A DNA stretch of 64,000 nucleotides from Alphaproteobacteria bacterium. Lineage in GTDB: Bacteria; Pseudomonadota; Alphaproteobacteria; GCA-2731375. The position numbers and the translations under genes are program-made. The DNA is taken from positions 1 through 64,000 of the forward strand of contig JADHTB010000012.1 of assembly GCA_016776605.1 (NCBI GenBank). Reading direction: 5' to 3'. Positions 42,756 through 50,395 of this stretch are shown here, in pieces; the stretch's first letter is position 1, and each line of letters starts with the position of its first letter. The notes beneath the pieces are model-generated. The model was not told where the DNA came from. It did no database searches and saw only the letters and a program-made list of their open reading frames with translations.

Positions 42756-42886
42756 ATTAATCTCCGATGAAATAAGTCGTAGATAATAAATTACGTGGGG
42801 TTCATGTCAATGGCATTGTCAATCCATTGACCCGCGGAATTGACCGGCGTACCGTCCGGCTTCCTGAATATTGAATTTGTGGCGAC

Positions 42887-43912
42887 ATGATCCAGTCCGG
42901 CCCGCGCAACCTGATTACCGATGTTGACGGCCTGTCTGTCGGCAATGCGGTGGACAAACGGGCCCGCACGGGGGTTACCGTCGTGCTGCCCCAGGACGGC
43001 GCGGTGGCCTCGGTGGATGTGCGCGGCGCGGCGCCGGGAACCCGCGAGACCGATTTGCTGGACCCCACCTGCATGATCGAACGCATTGACGGCATCTGCC
43101 TGTCGGGCGGTTCAGTGCATGGCCTGGGCGCGGGCGATGCGGTGGTGGGCTGGTTGCATGATCAGGGCCGGGGCTTTGCCCTGGGTTCATGGCGTCTGCC
43201 CATCGTGCCCGGCGCCATCATTTTCGATCTTGGTATCGGCGGCGAAACGGATTGGGGCCGCTGCCCCTCGTATGCTGATCTGGCGCGGGCGGCCTGCGAG
43301 GGGGCGGGATTGGATTTTCCCCTGGGTAATATTGGGGCTGGCCTGGGCGCCTGCGCCGGCCGTCTGAAGGGCGGCTTGGGCAGCGCATCGGCCATCACGG
43401 ACGACGGCTTGCAGGTAGCGGCGCTGGTGGTGGCGAACCCGGTCGGCGCCGTGGTGATGCCCGGCAGCGGCACCTTATGGTCCTGGGCTCTGGAACGGAA
43501 CGGCGAAATGGGCCGGCAGCATCCACCGGGGCCACTCAGCGGCGTGGAGGAGGAATTGCCCGTGGAGGCGCGGATCGGCGGAAACACAACCCTGGCCGTG
43601 GTCGCCACCAATGCAACCCTGGACAAGGCCCAGGCAAAGCGGGTGGCGATGATGGCCCATGACGGCATGGCGCGGGCTATTCGCCCGGTGCATACACCGT
43701 TTGACGGCGACACGGTTTTTGCCCTTTCGACCACGCGCATCGCATTGCCGCAGCCCGCGCAGCGGGCGGTGGCGCGGATCGGCGCCATAGCGGCCGACTG
43801 TCTAACCCGCGCCATCGGCCGGGCGGTCTACGCGGCGGAGCCGTTGGGCGATGTTCCCAGCTATCGGCAAAGCCACGCGGATGCCTTTGCCGACAAGACC
43901 CGGACAGGTTAG
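42887..43912 (+). CDS. P1 family peptidase (DmpA/NylC-like Ntn hydrolase)
   Basis: A 341-residue N-terminal-nucleophile hydrolase of the P1/DmpA family. Members are synthesised as one chain and cut themselves before a Ser/Thr; here between Asn and Thr in GGNTTLAVVATNATL. NLITDVDGLSVGNAVD, ICLSGGSVHGLGAGDAVVG and HDGMARAIRPVHTPFDGDTV are the family motifs. Relatives cleave beta-aminopeptides, D-aminopeptides or nylon oligomers (NylC). There is no signal peptide. It is upstream of a peptide-binding protein gene, with a 66-base gap. Confidence 0.92.
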   Translation: MIQSGPRNLITDVDGLSVGNAVDKRARTGVTVVLPQDGAVASVDVRGAAPGTRETDLLDPTCMIERIDGICLSGGSVHGLGAGDAVVGWLHDQGRGFALGSWRLPIVPGAIIFDLGIGGETDWGRCPSYADLARAACEGAGLDFPLGNIGAGLGACAGRLKGGLGSASAITDDGLQVAALVVANPVGAVVMPGSGTLWSWALERNGEMGRQHPPGPLSGVEEELPVEARIGGNTTLAVVATNATLDKAQAKRVAMMAHDGMARAIRPVHTPFDGDTVFALSTTRIALPQPAQRAVARIGAIAADCLTRAIGRAVYAAEPLGDVPSYRQSHADAFADKTRTG

Positions 43913-43978
43913 TATAGGCTGGATGAATTACGCACCTAACGAAGGCTTCGAAACCACGCGCCCCCACTGGGAGGATAT

Positions 43979-45478
43979 ATGATGACAATCGTAAGAAAAT
44001 TTGGCTACGCCGCGACTGTAATCGCCATGGCAGCCGTTGCCGCCCTGCCGTTCGGGGCCCAGGCGGCCAAGAATTCCGTCAACATCGCCATGACCCTGGA
44101 ACCACCTGGGCTGGACCCCCGCGCCAACGCGGCCGCGGCGATTGGTCAAATCGCGCTGTATAATATTTATGAGAACCTGACCCACATCAATCAGGACGCC
44201 ACGGTCAGCCCCATGCTGGCGAAAAGCTGGTCAATCTCCGATGACCGGCTGGTCTATACCTTCAACCTACTCAAGGGCGTCAAGTTTCACGACGGCACCG
44301 ATTTTACCTCGGCGGATGTGAAGTACACCTTCGAGGCCAACGCGGCGGAAGGCAGCAAGATCAAGCGCAAGAAGCGTTTCGTGAACATGGCGAAGATCGA
44401 GACGCCGAACGCCAACACGGTGCGCATCACCTTGAAGAAGCCCCGGTCCATGTTCCTGTTCTGGATGGGTGAAAGCACAGCCGTCATCGTCGGCAAGGAA
44501 TCGGCGGCAACCAATGCCACCAAACCGGTCGGCACCGGCCCCTTCAAGTTCGTCAGTTGGGTCAAGGGCGACAGTGTCGTGATGGAAAAGAACCCGAATT
44601 ACCGCGACGCGGGCTCGGTCAAGCTGGCCAAGATCAAGTATCGCTTCATCAATGATCAGGCGGCACAGGTCGCCGCCATGATGTCGGGTGATCTGGATCT
44701 GATTCCCTTCTCCCGTGCTTCGGCCGGTCTGGGTGCCTTGCAGTCTAACCCGGATATCAAGGTTTCGTTTGGCACCACGGAAGGCGAGACCATCCTGTCC
44801 ACCAACAACAAGCATCCGGCTTTGTCCAAGTTGAAGGTGCGTCAGGCGATCGCCCATGCCATCGACCGCAAGGAAATCATCGACGGCGCCATGTTCGGCG
44901 CGGGTATCCCTATCGGCAGCCATTTTGCCCCTCATAATCCCGACTATCTGGATCTGACCGGCACCTATCCCCTGGACCGAGCGAAATCCAAGGCTCTATT
45001 GGCCGAGGCGGGTTATGGCGACGGTTTGGCTCTGTCGTTGAAGTTGCCCCCGACCGGTTATGCCCGGGAAGGCGGCCAGATCGTGGCCCAGCAATTGAAC
45101 AAGGCTGGTTTCAAAATCACCATCGAGAACGTGGAATGGGCCGTCTGGTTGGCGCAGGTCTACAAGCAAAAGACCTATGATTTGTCCATCGTCTCTCACG
45201 TGGAGCCCATGGATATCGGCATTTATGCCCGGCCCGGCTATTACTTCCAATACGACAACAAGGAATTCAACGGCATCATGGAAAAGGCCGACGGTGCCTC
45301 TGATCCGGCCATGCGTTCAAAATATCTGAAAATGGCGCAGCGGAAACTGGCCAAGGACGCGGTCAACGGCTTTTTGTTCCAACTGGCCAAGACCACGGTG
45401 CGCAAGAAGAACCTGATGGGCGTGTGGACAAGCTCGCCCATGTTCGTCAACGACATGCGCACGGTGTACTGGAAGTAA
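43979..45478 (+). CDS. ABC transporter substrate-binding protein, family 5
   Basis: A 499-residue periplasmic dipeptide/oligopeptide-type binding protein. The Sec signal peptide ends near AQA-AK (MAAVAALPFGAQAAKN). SBP_bac_5 motifs are LTHINQDATVSPMLAKSW, YTFNLLKGVKFHDGTDFTSADVKYTFE and PTGYAREGGQIVAQQL. ATG 43982 is an alternative start by one codon. No permease or ATPase genes follow; a strong terminator comes next, so it either shares a distant transporter or is an orphan. The adjacent P1 peptidase suggests that peptides are the ligand, an inference. Confidence 0.93.
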   Translation: MMTIVRKFGYAATVIAMAAVAALPFGAQAAKNSVNIAMTLEPPGLDPRANAAAAIGQIALYNIYENLTHINQDATVSPMLAKSWSISDDRLVYTFNLLKGVKFHDGTDFTSADVKYTFEANAAEGSKIKRKKRFVNMAKIETPNANTVRITLKKPRSMFLFWMGESTAVIVGKESAATNATKPVGTGPFKFVSWVKGDSVVMEKNPNYRDAGSVKLAKIKYRFINDQAAQVAAMMSGDLDLIPFSRASAGLGALQSNPDIKVSFGTTEGETILSTNNKHPALSKLKVRQAIAHAIDRKEIIDGAMFGAGIPIGSHFAPHNPDYLDLTGTYPLDRAKSKALLAEAGYGDGLALSLKLPPTGYAREGGQIVAQQLNKAGFKITIENVEWAVWLAQVYKQKTYDLSIVSHVEPMDIGIYARPGYYFQYDNKEFNGIMEKADGASDPAMRSKYLKMAQRKLAKDAVNGFLFQLAKTTVRKKNLMGVWTSSPMFVNDMRTVYWK

Positions 45479-45501
45479 TCCCACACCAGCCTTAGACGCT
45501 C

Positions 45502-45539
45502 AGGCGGCGGCGACCAGTCCGGGCCCGCCGCCTTTTTTT
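45502..45539 (+). terminator. intrinsic terminator after the binding-protein gene
   Basis: GGCGGCGG (45503-45510) pairs with CCGCCGCC (45525-45532) and is followed directly by seven T (45533-45539). The T-run may be the source of the outer arm of the adjacent REP-type palindrome. Confidence 0.92.
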
Positions 45540-45548
45540 ACGGGGGCA

Positions 45549-45610
45549 CTTTTTTACGGGGACACAATACTTATATCGGTCGATATAAGTATTGTGTCCC
45601 CGTAAAAAAG
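45549..45610. repeat. REP-type palindrome at the 3' side of the RAYT gene
   Basis: Twenty-eight-base arms (45549-45576, 45583-45610), extended by two more pairs around a GT centre, form a 62-base perfect hairpin. The arms contain the core GGGGACACAATACTTATAT and end with CTTTTTTAC/GTAAAAAAG. TTTTTTACGGGG also occurs directly upstream at 45534-45545. Confidence 0.92.
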
Positions 45611-45621
45611 GCGTATGAAAA

Positions 45622-46293
45622 TTAAATCTTTTGCGGGCGCCTGTTTTTTCGTCCGGGTTTGCCTTTTCGCAGAGTTCGGCCGGTCTGCGTTTCCAGGTCC
45701 TGCAAAAAACTCTCCGAACCCAGCGGTCGACCCGTACGCTCGCCGCCGCGTATGGCAGCCGCCTCGTCGTCCGCCAAGCCCTGGGCCAGGAACGCCGGCC
45801 AGTCCGGCCTCGCCTCTAGCAAGGGGGTCACGCGCACGACGCCGTCGTTCTCGCCCGCCAGATGCGCCCGGGCCGACGACCAGCGCCAGTCCTCGGCCCG
45901 CCGCGTCAAACCCGCCAGTACCGGGTTTAGCTCCACATACCGGGCCGCGGCCAGCATATGGCGCTCATCCATGGGGCAGGAGGCAAACCGCCCCTGCCAC
46001 AAATTGCCCTTCCAGCCTTTTTGCGTATTGATGTGCCGGGTATAGCGGCGATGCGCCTCCTGCAAGGTATTGTGCAGGCCGTCTTCGTCATCGGGCAGCA
46101 ACATGAGGTGCACGTGGTTGGGCATCAGGCAATAGGCCCAGATCTCCGTGCCCGCCTCGCCCGCGTGGTGCGAAAGCAGATCAAGGTAATGGCGATAGTC
46201 GCCATCGGAGAAGAACACATCCTGCCGCCTGTTGCCGCGCTGGGTAACATGATGGGGTAGCCTGGGTATTACAACGCGCGCTATCCGTGCCAT
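45622..46293 (-). CDS. REP-associated tyrosine transposase (RAYT, Y1/HUH)
   Basis: A 223-residue single-stranded-DNA transposase of the IS200-like Y1 class. MARIARVVIPRLPHHVTQRG is the typical start. CLMPNHVHLMLLP carries the metal-binding HVH (60-62), and Tyr119 in AARYVELNPVLAG is the catalytic Tyr. WRWSSARAHL is the RAYT C-terminal motif. Such enzymes spread REP palindromes. Palindromes with a shared core flank the gene: 11 bases beyond its stop, and 17 bases before its start. The catalytic residues are intact, and nothing shows whether it still moves. Confidence 0.93.
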   Translation of the reverse strand: MARIARVVIPRLPHHVTQRGNRRQDVFFSDGDYRHYLDLLSHHAGEAGTEIWAYCLMPNHVHLMLLPDDEDGLHNTLQEAHRRYTRHINTQKGWKGNLWQGRFASCPMDERHMLAAARYVELNPVLAGLTRRAEDWRWSSARAHLAGENDGVVRVTPLLEARPDWPAFLAQGLADDEAAAIRGGERTGRPLGSESFLQDLETQTGRTLRKGKPGRKNRRPQKI

Positions 46294-46310
46294 GGGCCCA
46301 GGTTAATGCG

Positions 46311-46370
46311 TTTAATAGGGGGACACAATACTTATATCGGTTGTTATAAGTATTGTGTCCCCCTATTAAA
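46311..46370. repeat. REP-type palindrome at the 5' side of the RAYT gene
   Basis: Perfect 26-base arms (46311-46336, 46345-46370) end with TTTAATAG/CTATTAAA and contain GGGGACACAATACTTATA. The right arm includes the TAA stop of the PaaK-like gene, so the outer arm sequence matches that gene's end. Confidence 0.92.
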
Positions 46371-47769
46371 AGCGCTCGTCGATCAGGCGCAGAGGCTTTT
46401 GCCGGCTTTCGATGCCGGTCAGTTCGGCCAGGGCGCCGGGTTTGGCGAAGGCGACGCCAACCGCCACGCCGGTCTTTTGCCGCAGAATTTCCCGGTAGGT
46501 GTCCGCCAGGGCCGGGCCGCCACTGTTATCCGATATTTCAAAGGTCACGGTCATTTCGTCGCGGCCTTGTGGGTCCCGCCGCACCCGGCAGATGAACTCG
46601 CCGTTGAATTCCCGCCGTTCGCTCAACATGGCGCCGATGGCCTGGGGGAATACGTTAATGCCGCGCAGCTTGACCATGTTGTCGCTGCGGCCCAGGAAAC
46701 CTTCGATGCGGCGCAGGTTCAGGGCCGATGGCGCGGCATCGGTGCGCAGGGCGGATACATCATGGGTGTTAAAACGGATGATCGGATAGATGTCGTCCTT
46801 GAACAGCACCGTGTCGACCATGTCGCCAGTGGCGCCGTCCGCCAGGGGCTGACCGGTATCAATGTCGCAGATTTCCAGATAATGGGCATCTTCCATGATG
46901 TACAGGCCGCCTTTTTCCGGGCCTTCGCCGGCGATCAAACCGGTATCGCCCACGCCGTACCAATCAAATATTTTGGCCCCGCCCCAGGCCCGGGACAGGG
47001 CGATATTATCCTCGCGCCCCATGTGGCCGGAAATCATCCGGATGTTGATGTCCCGGCCTGGTTCCAGGCCCTGTTCCCGGGCCACCTCGGCCAGATGTTT
47101 GATATAGTCGGCGAAGCCCACCAGCACGGTGACGCCGAAATCCTGCATCTGGGCCACCTGCTGCACCGACCGGGTCTCGATCCCCGTACCGGCGGGCAGA
47201 AAAATCGAATTTGTCCAATGCACCACCGCTTCCCGGATATAGTGCCCGCCGTTGACCATGCCGTGGCCGTAGACCGACTGCACCACGTCGTCGGGTGCCA
47301 GGCCTTGCAGCAGATAGGCCCGGGCGACCAATAGATTTTGTATCTCGCGGCTGCGCGGCCCGAATAGCAATACCTGGGGGCGGCCGGTGGTGCCCGAAGT
47401 GGTGTGCAGGATCACCGGCGGGCGCTCGCCCTCCGCATAGGTCTCCATGCCATGAAAATCACCAAAGGGCGGATGCGCCGCGATGGATGCCATGATGTCC
47501 GATTTATCGAACGTCGGCAGCTTGGTGATATCATCCAGACCGCCGATATCGCCCGCCTCCAGCCCCCTGGCGCCCCACAGGCGTTGATAGAAGGGCACTT
47601 TCCAGGCCTGCCGCATAAGGCTTGCAAAACGCCCCTCCTGCAGGGCCCGCAACTCGTCGCGGCTGATCGCCTCGAAACGGCGCAGGAACGCCGGCCCAAT
47701 GGGAAATTCATCGCTCAGGCGGGAGAGGTCGCCGCGGTTGAAATAATTCGGCTGGTCGGTCATTGCCAT
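46366..47769 (-). CDS. phenylacetate-CoA ligase-like AMP-forming ligase
   Basis: A 467-residue adenylate-forming enzyme of the PaaK type. The ATP-binding loop is LHTTSGTTGRPQVLLFG, with YGVGDTGLIAGEG as the adenine-binding motif and LGRSDNMVKLRGINVFPQAI as the conserved hinge to the small C-terminal domain. It would activate an aromatic or small acid to its CoA ester. It overlaps the racemase-like gene by one base (TAATG), implying coupled translation. No phenylacetate (paa) genes accompany it, so the substrate is open. Its stop codon lies in a RAYT palindrome arm. Confidence 0.88.
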   Translation of the reverse strand: MAMTDQPNYFNRGDLSRLSDEFPIGPAFLRRFEAISRDELRALQEGRFASLMRQAWKVPFYQRLWGARGLEAGDIGGLDDITKLPTFDKSDIMASIAAHPPFGDFHGMETYAEGERPPVILHTTSGTTGRPQVLLFGPRSREIQNLLVARAYLLQGLAPDDVVQSVYGHGMVNGGHYIREAVVHWTNSIFLPAGTGIETRSVQQVAQMQDFGVTVLVGFADYIKHLAEVAREQGLEPGRDINIRMISGHMGREDNIALSRAWGGAKIFDWYGVGDTGLIAGEGPEKGGLYIMEDAHYLEICDIDTGQPLADGATGDMVDTVLFKDDIYPIIRFNTHDVSALRTDAAPSALNLRRIEGFLGRSDNMVKLRGINVFPQAIGAMLSERREFNGEFICRVRRDPQGRDEMTVTFEISDNSGGPALADTYREILRQKTGVAVGVAFAKPGALAELTGIESRQKPLRLIDERF

Positions 47770-48920
47770 TAAACGCTCACCACCGGCATGCGGGCGCTGA
47801 ACGTCATCATGGCCTCAATGGGCCGATGGTTCTGCCAGGCCGCGACCCTATTCAATGCGACGGGGCCATCGCCGGCTACGACCACCAGTTCATCACCCAC
47901 CGCGATCTCCACATCGTCGGGAACTTCGACGGTCAGATGTTCAAGGGAGACGCCGATCACCCGCAATTCCCGGTCCCGATGCAGCACCTGCGCCGCATGC
48001 GTCCCCACGGCGCCGCGATAGCCGTCATTTATGCCACAGGGCGCGACGACGGTCCTGCGCTGGCGGCGGTTCTTGTGATAGGCGCCCGTGCCCCGGTCTG
48101 GGCCGCTGCTATGATCGCGCACCTGTATAACGCGGCTTTTGATGGCGCGCAGTATGGGCCGAAACGGCGCCAGTTCCGCCAATTCCGGGACTACCGGGGA
48201 CAATCCGAACAGGATATGTCCGGGGCAGACGGCGGTACAGTCATCGCGCCAGCCCATCAACAAGGCAGAGCTGGCCAGGGCCTGGGTGATGGGAATATTC
48301 ACCCCGGCCGCCTTTAACGATCCCAATAGATCATAGAACAGCCGCAGCCGTTCCTGGCTATAGGCCATGCCCTGGCTGTCGTTGAACGAGACGTGAGTAT
48401 ACAGGCCCTGAACCAGGATATTGCGCATGGCGGCGATGTCGTCGATCAGCGCCGCCGCCTGATCCAGGGCAACGCCGACACGTCCCAGGCCGCAGTCTAC
48501 CTTGACGAATACCGGGGTGGGCGCGCTGGCGCTTTCGCTGGCGGCCCGGCTGACCGCCCGCGCGCCATCAAGGTCATAGATTGTGGGAATAAAGCCCCGC
48601 GCCAATACCTCGCCCATGGCCTCGGGCAAGGCGCCGGCCAGCAGCAATACGGGCGTCGAAACACCGGCCTCGCGCAGCGCGCAAGCCTCGGCGAAGGAGC
48701 CGGTGGCGAGCATATCAACGCCCGCGTCCTCCAGCACCTTGGCAACCGGCTGGATGCCGTGGCCATAGGCGTTGGCCTTGACCGAGGCGATGATCTTTAC
48801 GCCGCTGCCCACGCGCCGGCGCACTTCGTCCAGATTATGGTGCAAAGCGGCGCCATCGATCTCCATCCAGGTCGGATGGCTGTTCAGCGCGGCGGCGTCG
48901 GTTTCGAAGCATGGCATCAT
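47769..48920 (-). CDS. alanine racemase-fold (fold III PLP) protein with altered active site
   Basis: A 383-residue PLP-binding protein related to alanine racemase. The TIM barrel has IASVKANAYGHG with the PLP Lys48, and VKVDCGLGRVG, which includes the carbamylated-Lys region. Several racemase residues are replaced: the RxGIxxYG Arg is Cys232 (CPGHILFG), the catalytic Tyr of GYADG is Ile297 (CGINDG), and the MD pair is Leu326-Glu327 (SLEHL). These changes make ordinary L/D-alanine racemisation doubtful. It is coupled to the PaaK-like ligase. The fold is secure, the reaction unknown. Confidence 0.85.
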   Translation of the reverse strand: MMPCFETDAAALNSHPTWMEIDGAALHHNLDEVRRRVGSGVKIIASVKANAYGHGIQPVAKVLEDAGVDMLATGSFAEACALREAGVSTPVLLLAGALPEAMGEVLARGFIPTIYDLDGARAVSRAASESASAPTPVFVKVDCGLGRVGVALDQAAALIDDIAAMRNILVQGLYTHVSFNDSQGMAYSQERLRLFYDLLGSLKAAGVNIPITQALASSALLMGWRDDCTAVCPGHILFGLSPVVPELAELAPFRPILRAIKSRVIQVRDHSSGPDRGTGAYHKNRRQRRTVVAPCGINDGYRGAVGTHAAQVLHRDRELRVIGVSLEHLTVEVPDDVEIAVGDELVVVAGDGPVALNRVAAWQNHRPIEAMMTFSARMPVVSV

Positions 48921-49007
48921 GGCACACTGTAAAATTTGCAGGCAAGCAGGCCTAGCTGGTTGGTGGCGATGGATAGTGTATACAGGACGGTAGTATAGTC
49001 CAAGGCG

Positions 49008-49913
49008 ATGGCGCGAGAGGATGCGACGGGTGTTTCAGTGAAAGCCGCTAAATTTGACTATATTCTGGCCGAGAGTGTCGAAGAGGTTGTTGCGACTCTG
49101 GATCGTGGCGACGGCGAAGCCATCGTTATAGCTGGCGGCCAGAGCCTGATGCCCATGCTGGCCATGCGTCTGGCGACACCGGCGATGGTGATTGATATCA
49201 ACAACATCGCGCACCTATCAGGCATTGATGTCCGTGCGGACGAGGCCGTTATCATGGCCTGTACGCGCCAGGCCACGGCCCTTGCCTCGCCCCAGGTTCA
49301 GGCGCGTCTGCCGTTGCTGGCAAAAGCTATCAGCTATGTCGGCCATCAGCAGACCCGCAACCGCGGCACCGTGGGGGGCAGTCTGTCCCATGCCGATCCG
49401 GCCTCGGAAATTCCCCTGGCCGCCTTGACCATGGATGCCCGCGTCAGCCTGGCCAGCGCCAGCGGCACGCGGCAGGTCGCGTTGGCGGATTTTTTCCTGG
49501 GCCCGATGATGTCCGCGCGCGCGGACAACGAGATTTTGCTTAGCGTGCATTTCCCTCTTGGGTCAAATGACACCCGCATGGGGACGGCTTTTCACGAAGT
49601 GAGCGAGCGCAAAGGCGATTTTGCCGTGGTCGCGGCGGCGGCGCAAATCCAGCTGGATGCAAACGGCCTTTGCAGCAAGGCCGCCCTGGCTATCGGCGGC
49701 GTGGATGGCGTGCCCCGGCGCATAACCGGGTTAGAGGCGCGGTTGCTGGGCAGCAGGATTGACCAGGATAAAATCCGTGCCGCCCTGCCTGAAATCGCCA
49801 ATGCCATCACGCCGGGGGATGATCAGCATGCCTCGGCTGCCTACCGGCGCCGCGTCGCGGGCGTGCTGGCCGAACGGGCCTTATTGGAAGCGGTTGCCGA
49901 GGCGGAACAATGA
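49008..49913 (+). CDS. molybdenum hydroxylase FAD-binding (medium) subunit
   Basis: A 301-residue subunit of the CoxM/xanthine-dehydrogenase FAD class. The FAD motifs are IVIAGGQSLMPMLAMRLATP and TRNRGTVGGSLSHADPASEI, and the CO-dehydrogenase C-terminal domain follows. It passes electrons from the Fe-S subunit to FAD. ATG 49008 is used; GTG 49038 (VKAAKFDYILAES) is a credible internal start closer to the family's N-terminus. It overlaps the Fe-S subunit gene by four bases and is the first gene of the operon. Confidence 0.93.
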   Translation: MAREDATGVSVKAAKFDYILAESVEEVVATLDRGDGEAIVIAGGQSLMPMLAMRLATPAMVIDINNIAHLSGIDVRADEAVIMACTRQATALASPQVQARLPLLAKAISYVGHQQTRNRGTVGGSLSHADPASEIPLAALTMDARVSLASASGTRQVALADFFLGPMMSARADNEILLSVHFPLGSNDTRMGTAFHEVSERKGDFAVVAAAAQIQLDANGLCSKAALAIGGVDGVPRRITGLEARLLGSRIDQDKIRAALPEIANAITPGDDQHASAAYRRRVAGVLAERALLEAVAEAEQ

Positions 49914-50395
49914 GTAAGCGTGAGATTACCCTAAGCATCAATGGCAAGACCCATACCGGGGCCATCGAACCGCGCGTGTCCCTGTTGGATTTTCTGCGCG
50001 ATGAAGTGGGCCTGACCGGCACCCATGTGGGTTGCGAGCATGGGGTTTGCGGGGCTTGCTCTATCCTGCTCGATGATGTCCCGATCCGATCCTGCCTGAT
50101 GCTGGCGGTACAGGCGGACGGCCATGCGGTCACCACCGTGGAAGGTTTGTCCAACCAGGACGGCTCGCCCGGAGCCTTGCAGGACGCCTTTCAGGATGCC
50201 CACGGCATGCAATGCGGTTATTGCACGCCCGGCATGTTGATCTCGGCCCAGGCCCTGTTGGCGGATAACCCCGATCCCAGTGTCGACGAGATCAAGGACG
50301 CCATCGGCGGCAATCTGTGCCGCTGTACCGGTTATGTGCAAATCATAGAATCGATCCAGCTGGCGGCCAGCCGCCTGCGGGAGGCTGGGCAATGA
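49910..50395 (+). CDS. molybdenum hydroxylase [2Fe-2S] (small) subunit
   Basis: A 161-residue subunit with two [2Fe-2S] clusters. The N-terminal plant-ferredoxin-like cluster has [16 protein letters not shown]. The C-terminal helical cluster has [11 protein letters not shown] and [12 protein letters not shown]. It carries electrons from the molybdenum centre to FAD. It overlaps both neighbours by four bases (ATGA), giving a coupled M-S-L arrangement of CODH-type operons. Family length is about 155-165 residues, so it is complete. Confidence 0.97.
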   Translation: MSKREITLSINGKTHTGAIEPRVSLLDFLRDEVGLTGTHVGCEHGVCGACSILLDDVPIRSCLMLAVQADGHAVTTVEGLSNQDGSPGALQDAFQDAHGMQCGYCTPGMLISAQALLADNPDPSVDEIKDAIGGNLCRCTGYVQIIESIQLAASRLREAGQ

